The notes: a model not told the origin generated them from the letters alone. Shown: positions 49,480 through 59,069, counted from the first letter of the stretch. The stretch is 64,000 nucleotides of DNA from Castellaniella sp034675905 (GCF_034675905.1 NZ_JAUCCV010000005.1:248001-312000); one strand, 5' to 3'. Numbers and translations are program-made.

Positions 49480-52106
49480 TTCCCGCGTCGCAGGACGGCA
49501 TGACCGCCTTGCGCAGCCGCCTGCAGGCGCGCCGCGGCGAGGCCGTTGCGGCATACCGCCAGCACCTGCGCCCGGAGCCCCTGCTGACTGCCCTGCGACG
49601 GATCGCGGATCAGCAGGTCCGCGAATTGCTGAAACTCCATCCGGCGCCCTCGGGCGCCTGCCTAGCGGCAGTGGGCGGCTACGGCCGCGGGGAACTCTAC
49701 CCCGGATCAGACCTGGATATCCTGATCCTGCTGGAACGCACGCCGGACGCAGATGATCGCAAGCGCATTGAAGCGCTGATCGCCGCCCTGTGGGATGCCG
49801 GACTGGAACCCGGACATAGCGTACGCACGCTGGCGCAATGCCGCCACGAAGCCGCCGCCGACATTACAGTCCAAACCGCCTTGCTGGAAGCCCGCTGGCT
49901 GGCGGGCGGCAAAACCCTGTTCCAGCAATTCAGCACCCAGATGCAGGCGGATCTGGACCCTCGCGAGTTCTATCTGGCCAAGCGCACCGAGATGCAGCAA
50001 CGCCACGCCCGCCACCAGGACACGCCTTACGCGCTGGAGCCCAACTGCAAGGAAGCCCCCGGCGGCCTGCGTGACCTGCAAGTGCTGCTGTGGCTGGCGC
50101 GCGCGGCCGGCCTGGGGGCCACCTGGAAGGCCGTGGCCCGCACCGACCTGCTCACGCCTGCCGAATTTCGCGCGCTGCGCAGAGCTGAACGCGCCTTCAA
50201 GCGTCTGCGCATCGAATTGCATCTGCTGGCGGGACGCCGCGAAGACCGCGTCCTGTTCGACCTGCAGCCGCGTCTGGCGCAGATCTATGGCTTTGTCGAT
50301 CAGCCCCACCGTCGCGCCAGCGAATTGCTGATGCAGCGCTACTATTGGGCGGCGCGCGTGGTATGCCAGGTCAACCGCCTGCTGATGCAAAGCCTGGAAG
50401 AACACCTTTTCCCCCAAGCGCAGACCGACGACATCCCTCTGGACGACGATTTTTGTATCCGCCGCGATCATCTGGCGCTGCGACGTCCTGACGCGTTCGA
50501 ACGCAACCCTGCCCTGCTGCTGCGTGTGTTTTTGGTCATGCAGCAGCACCCCGAATTGCAAGGCATGGCAGCCGGCACCTTGCGGGCCATCTGGCATGCG
50601 CGCCGCCGCATCGACCCTCAGTTCCGCGACAATCCGGTCAATCGCCGGCAGTTCCTGCAGATTCTGCAGCAGCCGCGCGGCATCGTCCATGCCCTGCGCG
50701 ACATGACGATGTGGAATATCCTGCCCCGCTATCTGCCGGTGTTCCGCCGCATCGTGGGACAGATGCAACACGACCTGTTCCATGCCTACACAGTGGACCA
50801 GCATATTCTGATGGTGATCCGCAACCTGCGCCGCTTCACCATGCCGGAACACGCCCAGGACTACCCTCTGGCCAGCCAGCTGATCGCCGATCTGGACGAG
50901 CATTGGCTGTTGTATGTGGCTGCCTTGTTCCACGATATCGCCAAGGGCCGGGGCGGCGACCATTCGCAGCTGGGCGCCGCCGAGGTCCGCCGTTTCGCCC
51001 GCCAGCATCAGCTGCCGCGCGAACAGGCCGACCTGGTGGAATTTCTGGTGCGCGAACACCTGACGCTGTCGCAAGTGGCGCAAAAACGCGACCTGAGCGA
51101 TCCACGCGTCATCCATGAATTCGCCACGCGGGTCGGCACGCAACGACAATTGGCTGCTCTGTACCTGCTGACGGTGGCCGACATCCGCGGCACCAGCCCG
51201 CGCGTCTGGAATGCCTGGAAGGGCAAACTGCTGGACGATCTGTACCATCAGACACTGGCCGCGCTGGGCGGCGCCCGCCCGGACACTGGCACCATCCTGG
51301 CCTTGCGCAAGGATGCTGCGGCGGCCGAAATCCGCCGCATGGGCTTGCGCGACGAAAGCCGGGATGCTTTCTGGTCGCAACTGGATGTCGCCTATTTCCT
51401 GCGCCATGACGCCAACGAGATCGCCTGGCATACGCGCCATCTATACCACTGTTTCCAGGGGCCAGATCCCGTCGTACGGGCGCGGATCCTGGGACAAAGC
51501 GAAGCCTTGCAGATTCTGGCCTATGCGCCGGACCGCGCCGACCTGTTCATGGACATCTGCACGTATTTCGACCGCCATGGCCTGAGCATTCAGGACGCCC
51601 GTATCCATACGACACGCCAGGGCTGGGCGCTGGACAGCTTCATCGTGCTGCTGCCTGACGGTGACCGTGACTACCGCGCTCATGCCACGCTGATCGAACA
51701 TGAGCTGCTGGCCGCACTGAAATCCCAGTCCGATGGCCGGACCGCCTCGTCCGTCCTGCGGCAGGGGTCACGGCGCTCACGGGTATTTCCGATTCTGCCC
51801 AGCATCACCCTGCAGGCGGACGAACAGGGCGGCACCTGGCGCCTGTCCGTCACGGCAGCGGACCGCGTCGGTTTGCTGCACGACTTGGCCAGGGTATTCA
51901 CCCGTCACGGCGTCAGTCTGAAAATGGCCAAAATCATGACCCTGGGCGACCGGGTCGAAGATATCTTCATTCTGCAAGGGGCCATCCTGAACCAGACCCG
52001 CGGCCAACTGCAATTCGAGCGCCATGTATTCGACGCCCTGGCAGGGAACCATGAGGCATCCCTCGCATCTAACCCCCACCCGACCGATCCACTGACCAAG
52101 CCATGA
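49476..52106 (+). CDS. glnD: Bifunctional PII uridylyltransferase/uridylyl-removing enzyme
   Basis: 876 residues. Senses glutamine and uridylylates or deuridylylates PII to control nitrogen metabolism. N-terminal nucleotidyltransferase motif VGGYGRGELYPGSDLDILIL (about 61-80), a GlnD linker domain, an HD domain (YVAALFHDIAKGRGGDHSQL, about 485-504) for removal, and two C-terminal ACT domains (the last with LSVTAADRVGLLHDLARVFT) for glutamine sensing. Full length and all motifs intact. Start ATG at 49476 overlaps map; MTALRS at 49500 is an alternative. Overlaps dsbB by 4 bp. Confidence 0.97.
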   Translation: MIPASQDGMTALRSRLQARRGEAVAAYRQHLRPEPLLTALRRIADQQVRELLKLHPAPSGACLAAVGGYGRGELYPGSDLDILILLERTPDADDRKRIEALIAALWDAGLEPGHSVRTLAQCRHEAAADITVQTALLEARWLAGGKTLFQQFSTQMQADLDPREFYLAKRTEMQQRHARHQDTPYALEPNCKEAPGGLRDLQVLLWLARAAGLGATWKAVARTDLLTPAEFRALRRAERAFKRLRIELHLLAGRREDRVLFDLQPRLAQIYGFVDQPHRRASELLMQRYYWAARVVCQVNRLLMQSLEEHLFPQAQTDDIPLDDDFCIRRDHLALRRPDAFERNPALLLRVFLVMQQHPELQGMAAGTLRAIWHARRRIDPQFRDNPVNRRQFLQILQQPRGIVHALRDMTMWNILPRYLPVFRRIVGQMQHDLFHAYTVDQHILMVIRNLRRFTMPEHAQDYPLASQLIADLDEHWLLYVAALFHDIAKGRGGDHSQLGAAEVRRFARQHQLPREQADLVEFLVREHLTLSQVAQKRDLSDPRVIHEFATRVGTQRQLAALYLLTVADIRGTSPRVWNAWKGKLLDDLYHQTLAALGGARPDTGTILALRKDAAAAEIRRMGLRDESRDAFWSQLDVAYFLRHDANEIAWHTRHLYHCFQGPDPVVRARILGQSEALQILAYAPDRADLFMDICTYFDRHGLSIQDARIHTTRQGWALDSFIVLLPDGDRDYRAHATLIEHELLAALKSQSDGRTASSVLRQGSRRSRVFPILPSITLQADEQGGTWRLSVTAADRVGLLHDLARVFTRHGVSLKMAKIMTLGDRVEDIFILQGAILNQTRGQLQFERHVFDALAGNHEASLASNPHPTDPLTKP

Positions 52107-52588
52107 TGAATACCACCCGATCCGATCGCACGCTAAGAGCCATCTCCCTGCTATGCCTGGGGGCCGTGGGCTTTGCCCTGATTTCGCAGCATCTGTTCAA
52201 GATGCAGCCCTGCGCCTGGTGCGTGCTGCAGCGCCTGATCCTGCTGGCCATCGCCGCCGTTTGCGGTCTGGCCTGCACCGGCTGGGGGTCTGCCCTGGTT
52301 CGGCGCACCGGCGCCGCGCTGGGCGCCGTGCTGGGCCTCTGCGGCATTGCTGCCGCCTGGTACCAGTACACCGTCGCCAGCAATGCCTTTTCCTGCGCGC
52401 AGACCTTTGCGGACCGCTTTATCTCCGAATCGGGGCTGGACGCCGCCGTCCCCTGGCTGTTCGGCATTTACGCCAGCTGCGCGGACGCGCGCGTCAGCCT
52501 GCTGGGGATTGAATATGCCCTGTGGGGCCTGATCCTGTTCGCCATCTGCACAGTGCTGTGCCTATGGGTGCTGGCCCGCAAAGCATAA
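52103..52588 (+). CDS. dsbB: Disulfide bond formation protein B
   Basis: 161 residues with four predicted membrane helices. Reoxidises DsbA and passes electrons to quinone. The first periplasmic loop has the CAWC motif (Cys37, Cys40) and the second pair is Cys98 and Cys126 (SCAQ and ASCADA). Begins inside the glnD stop (ATGA), so the map-glnD-dsbB genes form a tight run. No dsbA is present in the window. Confidence 0.95.
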   Translation: MMNTTRSDRTLRAISLLCLGAVGFALISQHLFKMQPCAWCVLQRLILLAIAAVCGLACTGWGSALVRRTGAALGAVLGLCGIAAAWYQYTVASNAFSCAQTFADRFISESGLDAAVPWLFGIYASCADARVSLLGIEYALWGLILFAICTVLCLWVLARKA

Positions 52589-52893
52589 GAGCCCCCACGC
52601 TGCGCGGCCTGCGGCTGCTTGCTGTCCCCCGAGGGGGCTCTCCGGCCTTGGGGCGGCCCGGCGGCCAGAGTCCTTCTATCTGGGACCTGCGGCTGCTTGC
52701 TGTCCACCTCGCGGCCTGCATGCCGCTCGGATTCGTCAGGCACTGACCAGTCCGCAGGGACTGGCCAGTGTCCGGGCTCATCCCCCGAGGGGGCTCTCCG
52801 GCCTTGGGGCGGCCCGGCGGCCGGAGTCCTTCTACCTCGGGGGCCTGCGGCTGCTTGCTGTCCGTCTTGCGGCCTGCTGGCGTTCGGTGCCTG
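52589..52893. repeat. Gene-free convergent region with two copies of a GC-rich repeat
   Basis: 305 bp between convergent dsbB and purF hold no credible gene. A 54-bp element beginning TCCCCCGAGGGGGCTCTCC occurs at 52625-52678 and 52781-52834 with a single mismatch. Each copy is followed by a shared stretch CCTGCGGCTGCTTGCTGTCC (52686-52705, 52844-52863; a third copy at 52608-52627 precedes the first element). Between them is an imperfect 13-bp stem (52741-52753 with 52758-52770, one mismatch). CCCCCGAGGGGG-type palindromes are a common REP-like theme between convergent genes in Bordetella-like genomes; here they may act as bidirectional termination or mRNA-end elements. Confidence 0.85.
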
Positions 52894-54399
52894 TCAGCTA
52901 TCGTCCGACGTCGCCGGAGTCATGGCGCCCGACCGGATGGGCTGGCCTCGCGTCAGGCTGAGGCGCTCCAGGTACGCGGCGTCGATGTCGCCCGTCACGT
53001 ACCGGCCGCTGAAGCAGGACGACTCAAAGGTCCGCAGGGCCGGATTCAGGTCGCGCAGCGATTGTTCCAGATCGTCCAGATCCTGATAGACCAGACTGTC
53101 GGCGCCGATCTCGCGGGCGATCTGATCCGTGTCGCGGCCGGTAGCGATCAATTCAGCCTGTGTCGGCATGTCGATGCCGTAGACGTTCGGATAACGCACC
53201 GCTGGTGCGGCCGAGGCGAAATAGACCTTGTTGGCGCCAGCCGCGCGGGCCATATCGACGATTTCCCGGCTGGTGGTGCCGCGCACGATGGAATCATCCA
53301 CCAGCAATACGTTCTTGCCCCGGAATTCCAGATCGATGGCGCTCAGCTTCTGGCGTACGGATTTCTTGCGCACTGCCTGCCCCGGCATGATGAATGTGCG
53401 CCCCACGTAGCGGTTCTTGATGAAGCCTTCGCGGTAATTCAGACCCAGCCGCGAGGCCAGCTGCATGGCCGATGGCCGGGATGAATCCGGGATCGGCATG
53501 ACCACGTCCACATCGCCCAGACGCAAGGTCTTGGCAACCTTGTCGGCCAGGTATTCCCCCATGTGCAGACGCGCATCATAAATCGAAATCCCATCCATGA
53601 CCGAATCTGGACGAGCGAAATAGACATATTCAAAAACGCAGGGGGTCTGCACTGCGTCGGCTTCGGCGCACAATTCGTGACTGACTTCACCGTCTTCGGT
53701 GATCACCAGCGCCTCGCCGGGCGCCACGTCACGCACCAGAGAAAAGCCGCTGCCCGTCACCGCCACGGATTCGGACGCCAGCATCCATTCGACACCAGCA
53801 TCCGTCTCATGCCGCCCCAGGCACAGCGGACGGATACCGTGCGGATCCCGGAAAGCAACCAGGCCAAAGCTGCTGATGCGGGCGATCACGGCATAGGCGC
53901 CCTTGGCCCGGCGATGCACGGCTCGCACCGCCTGGAACACCGCATTGGCATCCAGAGTGACACCATTGGATGCCTGCTGCAGTTCGTGGGCGAAGACGTT
54001 CAGCAGGACTTCGGAATCCGAATTGGTGTTGATGTGGCGCCGATCGTGCTTGAACAGGGCTTCGCGCAGTTCACGCCAATTGGTCAGATTGCCGTTATGG
54101 ACAAACGTGATGCCAAAGGGCGCATTGACATAAAAAGGCTGGGCCTCATCCACGCTGGCGCTGGACCCGGCGGTGGGATAGCGCACCTGCCCCACCCCGC
54201 TGTTGCCGGGCAATGCACGCATATTGCGCGTGCGAAAAACGTCACGCACCAGGCCATGCGCCTTGTGCATGCTGAAAAACTGCTCGTGCGCCGTCGCGAT
54301 GCCGGCAGCATCCTGGCCTCGGTGTTGCAGCAGTAAAAGGCTGTCATAGATCAGCTGATTGACTGGGCCTTGGCCCATCACACCGACAATTCCGCACAT
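52894..54399 (-). CDS. purF: Amidophosphoribosyltransferase
   Basis: 501 residues. First committed step of purine synthesis, making phosphoribosylamine from PRPP and glutamine. The mature nucleophile is Cys2 (MCGIVGVMGQ), with no propeptide. Glutaminase domain motifs HRGQDAAGIA and VRYPTAGSSASVDEAQPF; the PRPP-binding loop is KNVLLVDDSIVRGTTSREIV. Downstream of cvpA by 15 bp, as in many proteobacteria where cvpA-purF are co-transcribed. Confidence 0.98.
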   Translation of the reverse strand: MCGIVGVMGQGPVNQLIYDSLLLLQHRGQDAAGIATAHEQFFSMHKAHGLVRDVFRTRNMRALPGNSGVGQVRYPTAGSSASVDEAQPFYVNAPFGITFVHNGNLTNWRELREALFKHDRRHINTNSDSEVLLNVFAHELQQASNGVTLDANAVFQAVRAVHRRAKGAYAVIARISSFGLVAFRDPHGIRPLCLGRHETDAGVEWMLASESVAVTGSGFSLVRDVAPGEALVITEDGEVSHELCAEADAVQTPCVFEYVYFARPDSVMDGISIYDARLHMGEYLADKVAKTLRLGDVDVVMPIPDSSRPSAMQLASRLGLNYREGFIKNRYVGRTFIMPGQAVRKKSVRQKLSAIDLEFRGKNVLLVDDSIVRGTTSREIVDMARAAGANKVYFASAAPAVRYPNVYGIDMPTQAELIATGRDTDQIAREIGADSLVYQDLDDLEQSLRDLNPALRTFESSCFSGRYVTGDIDAAYLERLSLTRGQPIRSGAMTPATSDDS

Positions 54400-54414
54400 G
54401 ATTGAGTTCCGGAC

Positions 54415-54903
54415 TTAATAGGGAAGCAGCTGCGCCACATCAGCGGGCAGCAGGAGTTTGATTTGCTGAAAACCTTTGGTCAGCGCCGCAGCAGTGCGCG
54501 CCTGTTGCCACCAGGGTTCCCGGGGCAGTTCCGTGTAGCCGGCCAGCCCCACCAGGGCCAGCACCAGCACCAGACCGCGCACTGCGCCGAACACGGCTCC
54601 CAGGCCATGATCGGCTGGGGTCAGGCCCGTGCGATCCACCAGAGCCCCCAGGGCCATGTTCAGCAGCCCGACAGCCAGCAGCGCCAGGACGAAGATCGCG
54701 CCATAGGCGGCCAGCGTGCGCAACAAACCGTTTTCGACCAGGGTGTCGAGCCAGACAGACGCCGTCGGCCCCCACCAGATGGCGGATAGGAAAGCCACCA
54801 CGTAAGCAACCAGCGACAGGACTTCCCGCAGGAAGCCGCGCAGCAGGCCGATCAGGCAGGACACCACCACGACCGACAGGACGATGTAGTCGAAACTGGT
54901 CAC
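54415..54903 (-). CDS. cvpA: CvpA family membrane protein
   Basis: 162 residues with four predicted membrane segments and the family start TSFDYIVLSVVVVSCLIGLLRG. Needed for colicin V export and implicated in bile or envelope tolerance in enterobacteria; the biochemical role is not settled. Starts with GTG (54903) overlapping the dedD stop as GTGA. Co-transcription with purF is likely. Confidence 0.95.
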   Translation of the reverse strand: MTSFDYIVLSVVVVSCLIGLLRGFLREVLSLVAYVVAFLSAIWWGPTASVWLDTLVENGLLRTLAAYGAIFVLALLAVGLLNMALGALVDRTGLTPADHGLGAVFGAVRGLVLVLALVGLAGYTELPREPWWQQARTAAALTKGFQQIKLLLPADVAQLLPY

Positions 54904-55757
54904 TTGTCGGAAATCAGGCCATTCTGATACCCCAGCGCCCGCAGGCGGGCCTGGGCAGCCTGGGCGGCTTCGTGCGAGCCGAAGGGGCCGACGCGCAGAC
55001 GATACACGGTACGGCCGCCGGACTGGCCGCGCTCGACATAGGCATCCGTGACGCCGGACTGGCGCAGGCTGTCACGGCGGCTCTGGGCATCCTGTTCGGT
55101 CGTATAGGCAGCCACCTGCAGGTAGTAACGCCCCTGCCCGGCTTTCGCTGCCGCATTGCTGCTGGCAGCCGCCGGGGACTTGCCCGACAACAGGGCCAAG
55201 GCCACCGAGCCGTCATCGGTGCGATCCGCCGGCTTGGTGTCGGGTTTCACGGATTTGACCGGCTCATCCGACGGCTTGCTGGCAGCGGGCGGCGGCGCCG
55301 GCGGCTGAATAGGAGGAATCGCGGCGACCGAGGTATCCGGCGCAGGCGCAACCACCGGGGCCGCCGCCGTCGCTTGAGGGTTCTGAACGCCGCCACCTGA
55401 AGCATCGACTGCCGCTGCCCCATCCGTATGCGTCGGCGGTGTGCTGCCTTGGGCCAGCACACCTTCGGTGGTATTGAGCGCAGCTGAAGGCGCGGCGGCA
55501 TCCGCTGGCGCCGGGTTGCCGGCGAGTGGCGGCAAGCCAGCTGGTGTGGCTGGCACGACGACAGGCGCATGCGTGTCGTCCGATACGGGTTCGTCGAACA
55601 ACCAAGGCACGACGATGAACGCTGCCAGCACCAGTGCCAGCGCGCCGATCAGGCGGCGGCGGGCCTTGCCGCGCAATTCTTTCAACTGGGCCTCGGTTGC
55701 GCCGCCGGCACGCGTAGCGGTGCGTTTCCCGGTGTCAGTCCCATGACGAAAAAGCAT
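54900..55757 (-). CDS. dedD: DedD-like SPOR-domain protein
   Basis: 285 residues. Short cytoplasmic N-terminus, one membrane segment (about 38-55, LIGALALVLAAFIVVPWLF), a long low-complexity Pro/Ala periplasmic linker, and a C-terminal SPOR domain (about 208-283; YYLQVAAYTTEQDAQSRRDS and TVYRLRVGPFGSHEAAQAAQ) that binds glycan strands stripped of stem peptides. Likely recruited to the division septum. The ATG at 55757 is used; an upstream in-frame ATG at 55769 adds four residues. Between folC and cvpA as in many gamma- and betaproteobacteria. Confidence 0.92.
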   Translation of the reverse strand: MLFRHGTDTGKRTATRAGGATEAQLKELRGKARRRLIGALALVLAAFIVVPWLFDEPVSDDTHAPVVVPATPAGLPPLAGNPAPADAAAPSAALNTTEGVLAQGSTPPTHTDGAAAVDASGGGVQNPQATAAAPVVAPAPDTSVAAIPPIQPPAPPPAASKPSDEPVKSVKPDTKPADRTDDGSVALALLSGKSPAAASSNAAAKAGQGRYYLQVAAYTTEQDAQSRRDSLRQSGVTDAYVERGQSGGRTVYRLRVGPFGSHEAAQAAQARLRALGYQNGLISDK

Positions 55758-55782
55758 CGTGCAGCTCACCCGTTATCAACAA

Positions 55783-55804
55783 GGGCGGGCCGACGTTCCC
55801 GCCC
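55783..55804. terminator. GC hairpin between folC and dedD
   Basis: GGGCGGG (55783-55789) and CCCGCCC (55798-55804) form a perfect 7-bp stem with an 8-nt loop just after the folC stop. Read leftward it is followed by TTGTTG only, so it is at best a partial terminator or attenuator within the folC-dedD-cvpA-purF run. Confidence 0.4.
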
Positions 55805-55806
55805 GG

Positions 55807-57213
55807 TCAAGAAAGGACGTCCCTGCCTTCACGGCGCAGGACTTGAAGTACCGGGCCGACCGTCGCAAAAGACCCGAATACAAGAATTCTATCATTGTCG
55901 GTCGCCAGCTTACGGGCCTCGGCAAAGGCTTGTTCCGGACTGTCAAATGTGGAAACCTGCACATCCCGGGCTGCCACGGCCGGCCGAGGGGCTGCCCGTA
56001 CGCCGGGTTTTCCGTCACCGCGTTTGATTTCCGCCGCCTGAGCGACAAAAGGATCGACCGGGGCGACATCGCCGGTGATGCGATGCACGATGTCGGCCAA
56101 CTCCTGCCCTGTCGTGCCGCGCGGCCCTGTCAGGGTGGCGCACAGCCAACGGTCCACTCGTCGCGACAGACGCGATAATGTCGCTTCGATGTCCTTGTCG
56201 TGCAACATGCCGACCACAGCATAGGTATGCGGATAATGGCCCATGCTGTCCAGATTCTGCCCCACGGCTGCTGCCGCATGCGGGTTGTGCCCCACATCCA
56301 GGATTGTGGCTGGCAGGCCGGGCAGGATCTGCATGCGACCGGGCAGGCTGACATGCAGCAGCCCCTGTCGCACATTCTGTTGAGTGACCACCAGCCGTTC
56401 GCGCAGATTTTCCAGGGCGGCCAGGGCGGCCGAGGCATTCAGCAGCTGATTGGCGCCGCGCAGCGCCGGGTAGCCCAGCGCATTACGGCGTTGGCTGCGC
56501 CCCCCGTAGGCCCACTGCTGACGGTCGCCGGAATAGTTGAAATCCGTGCCGAAGCGCCAGAGATCCGCGCCGATCTCGGCGGCGTAGTCGATGACGGTTT
56601 GCGGCGGTACCGGATCAGCACAGACCGCCGGCTTGCCGGGGCGGAACACATGCGCCTTTTCCCAGCCGATGGCCTCGCGGGTGTCGCCCAGATAGGCCGT
56701 GTGATCCAGATCCACGCTGGTCAGGATGGCACAATCCGTATCGATCAGATTGACGGCATCCAGACGCCCTCCCAGGCCGACTTCCAAGATGGCCACGTCC
56801 AGATTCGAGGCCTGGAACAGCAGCAAGGCTGCCAGCGTCGTCATCTCGAAGTAGGTCAGGGTGATCTCGCCCCGTATCGCCTCGATGCGCTCCAGCTGCG
56901 CCACGATATCGGCATCAGAAGCCTCTTGGCCGTTGACCCGGATGCGCTCATTGAACCGCAGCAAGTGCGGCGAGGTATATTGCCCGACCCGATAATTGGC
57001 GTCCAGCAGAATGGCTTCCAGCATGGCGCAGGTAGAGCCCTTGCCATTGGTGCCAGCCACGGTGATCTTGACACAATCCAGCGTCAGCTCCAGACGCTGG
57101 GCTACCGCCCGGATGCGGTCCAGGCCCAGATCAATGGCTTTGGGATGCAGGGTTTCCAGATAGGCCAGCCAGTCGGCCAGCGCAGCGCCTTGGGCGGGAG
57201 CAATCGATGACAT
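55807..57213 (-). CDS. folC: Bifunctional folylpolyglutamate synthase/dihydrofolate synthase
   Basis: 468 residues. Adds glutamate to dihydropteroate and to folates. ATP-binding P-loop KITVAGTNGKGSTCAMLEA, followed by YTSPHLLRFNERIRVNG, EVGLGGRLDAVN (a Mur-ligase-type motif) and ILDVGHNPHAAAA. The C-terminal part is a little longer than usual. The ATG at 57213 begins MSSIAPAQG; an upstream in-frame start overlaps the terminator of the preceding operon and is unlikely. Confidence 0.96.
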   Translation of the reverse strand: MSSIAPAQGAALADWLAYLETLHPKAIDLGLDRIRAVAQRLELTLDCVKITVAGTNGKGSTCAMLEAILLDANYRVGQYTSPHLLRFNERIRVNGQEASDADIVAQLERIEAIRGEITLTYFEMTTLAALLLFQASNLDVAILEVGLGGRLDAVNLIDTDCAILTSVDLDHTAYLGDTREAIGWEKAHVFRPGKPAVCADPVPPQTVIDYAAEIGADLWRFGTDFNYSGDRQQWAYGGRSQRRNALGYPALRGANQLLNASAALAALENLRERLVVTQQNVRQGLLHVSLPGRMQILPGLPATILDVGHNPHAAAAVGQNLDSMGHYPHTYAVVGMLHDKDIEATLSRLSRRVDRWLCATLTGPRGTTGQELADIVHRITGDVAPVDPFVAQAAEIKRGDGKPGVRAAPRPAVAARDVQVSTFDSPEQAFAEARKLATDNDRILVFGSFATVGPVLQVLRREGRDVLS

Positions 57214-57220
57214 GAGAATG

Positions 57221-57265
57221 AAAATCAAAAAGAAAACGGCAGGTGCCGATATTAGCACCTGCCGT
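57221..57265 (-). terminator. Intrinsic terminator of the aceE-aceF-lpdA operon
   Basis: A perfect 11-bp stem (ACGGCAGGTGC 57236-57246 with GCACCTGCCGT 57255-57265) with an 8-nt loop. Read leftward it runs into TTTTCTTTTTGATTTT. It sits in the 73-bp gap between lpdA and folC and should end the pyruvate dehydrogenase transcript. Confidence 0.9.
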
Positions 57266-57286
57266 CTTGTTACCTAGGGAACACCC

Positions 57287-59059
57287 CTACTTTCGACGAG
57301 CCGGAGGCACGTCCGTGCAATGGCCGTCGGCAACTTCGGCAGCCATGCCGACGGATTCGCCCAAGGTCGGGTGCGGGTGGATGGTCTTGCCGATATCCAC
57401 GGAATCCGCACCCATTTCGATGGCCAGAGCGACTTCGCTGATCAGGTCGCCCGCATGCGTGCCGACGATGCCACCGCCCAGAATGCGGCCGGTCTCGGCA
57501 TCGAACAGCAGTTTGGTGAAGCCTTCGTCGCGGCCATTGGCGATCGCCCGACCGGATGCCTGCCAGGGGAACAGGCCTTTCTTCAGGGCAACGCCCTGTT
57601 TCTTGGCCTCTTCCTCGGTCAGACCGACCCAGGCGACTTCCGGATCCGTGTAAGCGACGGACGGAATGACGCGCGCATCGAAATAAGCCTTTTCGCCCGC
57701 GATGACTTCCGCCGCCACATGGGCCTCGTGAACCGCCTTGTGGGCCAGCATGGGCTGCCCGACGATATCGCCGATGGCGTAGATGTGCGGCACATTGGTG
57801 CGCATCTGCTTGTCCACGGTGATGAAACCGCGATCGCTGACCGCCACCCCGGCGTTTTCCGCACCGATCTTTTTGCCGTTGGGCGCACGGCCCACGGCCT
57901 GCAGCACCAGGTCGTAGCGCTGAGGTTCTTTCGGGGCGGCTTCACCTTCGAATGTCACCCAGATGCCATCGTCCTTGGCCTCGGCAGCCACAGTCTTGGT
58001 ATTGAGCATGACGTGATCGAAACGCTGGGCATTCATCTTGTCCCAGACCTTGACCAGGTCGCGGTCCGCACCCGTCATCAGGGTCGGCAGCATTTCCACG
58101 ACATCCAGGCGAGCGCCCAGCGCGGAATAGACCGTCCCCATTTCCAGGCCGATGATGCCCCCGCCCACGATCAGCATGCGCTGCGGAATGGCCTTGAGCG
58201 CCAGCGCCCCGGTGGAGTCCACAATGCGCGGATCATCCGGCAGGAACGGCAGTTTCACGGATTGGCTGCCGGCGGCGATGATGGCCGACGCGAATTTAAC
58301 CGTGGTCTGCACGCCGTCGGCTTTGGTGACTGTCAGGTGATGCGGATCGGCAAACACGCCGACACCCTGAACGACCGTGACCTTGCGGGCCTTGGCCATG
58401 CCGGCCAGACCGCCGGTCAGCTTGCCGACCACGCCGTCCTTGTAGCCGCGCAAGGCATCCAGATCGATTTTGGGTTCAGCAAAGCTGATGCCGTGGCTTG
58501 CCAGGGATTTGGCTTCTTCCAGAACGCCCACGGTATGCAGCAAGGCCTTGGAGGGAATGCAGCCGACATTCAGGCAGACGCCGCCCAGAGTGGCATAGCG
58601 CTCGACCAGAACGACCTTCAGGCCCAGATCAGCCGCCCGAAAGGCTGCTGAATAACCGCCAGGCCCCGCGCCCAGAACCAGCACATCGCAATCCGCATCC
58701 GCCGCGCCGGCGAAGCTGGCCGCTGTCGGCGCCGGAACGGCTGCCTGCGGCGCAGCAGCAGGCGCTGCTGCTGCGGCAGGCGCCGGTTCCGCTGCTTTTG
58801 CAGCCGGCTCAGCGGCAGCGCCGCTGGCCTCGACCCGCAGAATGGTCGTGCCTTGCGCGACCTTGTCGCCGACCTTGATCAGGATTTCCTTGACCACCCC
58901 GCCCTGATCGGCCGGGATTTCCATGGAGGCCTTGTCGGATTCCACCGTGATCAGGCTTTGTTCCAGGGCGATGGTGTCGCCCACGGCCACCAGGATTTCA
59001 ATCACATCGACCTGATCGAAATCGCCAATGTCCGGTACGTTGACGTCCTTGAGACTCAT
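57287..59059 (-). CDS. lpdA: Dihydrolipoamide dehydrogenase (E3) with N-terminal lipoyl domain
   Basis: 590 residues, about 115-120 longer than a plain E3 because of an N-terminal lipoyl domain (1-80, lipoyl Lys43 in VESDKASMEI) and a Pro/Ala linker (80-118). The flavoprotein part has GAGPGGYSAAFRAADLG, the redox disulfide CLNVGC, an NAD-binding GGGIIGLEMGTVY and the C-terminal His/Glu in IHPHPTLGESVGMA. Reoxidises dihydrolipoamide of the pyruvate dehydrogenase complex. Lipoyl-bearing E3 is known from betaproteobacteria such as Ralstonia. The ATG at 59059 lies 10 bp after the aceF stop. Confidence 0.96.
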   Translation of the reverse strand: MSLKDVNVPDIGDFDQVDVIEILVAVGDTIALEQSLITVESDKASMEIPADQGGVVKEILIKVGDKVAQGTTILRVEASGAAAEPAAKAAEPAPAAAAAPAAAPQAAVPAPTAASFAGAADADCDVLVLGAGPGGYSAAFRAADLGLKVVLVERYATLGGVCLNVGCIPSKALLHTVGVLEEAKSLASHGISFAEPKIDLDALRGYKDGVVGKLTGGLAGMAKARKVTVVQGVGVFADPHHLTVTKADGVQTTVKFASAIIAAGSQSVKLPFLPDDPRIVDSTGALALKAIPQRMLIVGGGIIGLEMGTVYSALGARLDVVEMLPTLMTGADRDLVKVWDKMNAQRFDHVMLNTKTVAAEAKDDGIWVTFEGEAAPKEPQRYDLVLQAVGRAPNGKKIGAENAGVAVSDRGFITVDKQMRTNVPHIYAIGDIVGQPMLAHKAVHEAHVAAEVIAGEKAYFDARVIPSVAYTDPEVAWVGLTEEEAKKQGVALKKGLFPWQASGRAIANGRDEGFTKLLFDAETGRILGGGIVGTHAGDLISEVALAIEMGADSVDIGKTIHPHPTLGESVGMAAEVADGHCTDVPPARRK

Positions 59060-59069
59060 GCGATCCCCC

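Noticed and set aside
52625..52834. Possible CRISPR array
   Set aside because: Only two units, each longer than a CRISPR repeat, with hairpin and tail sequence between rather than a regular unique spacer; no cas genes.
52522..53484. Open frames running through the 52.6-52.9 kb repeats
   Set aside because: They consist of repeat sequence and antisense purF; no credible start signals or protein motifs.
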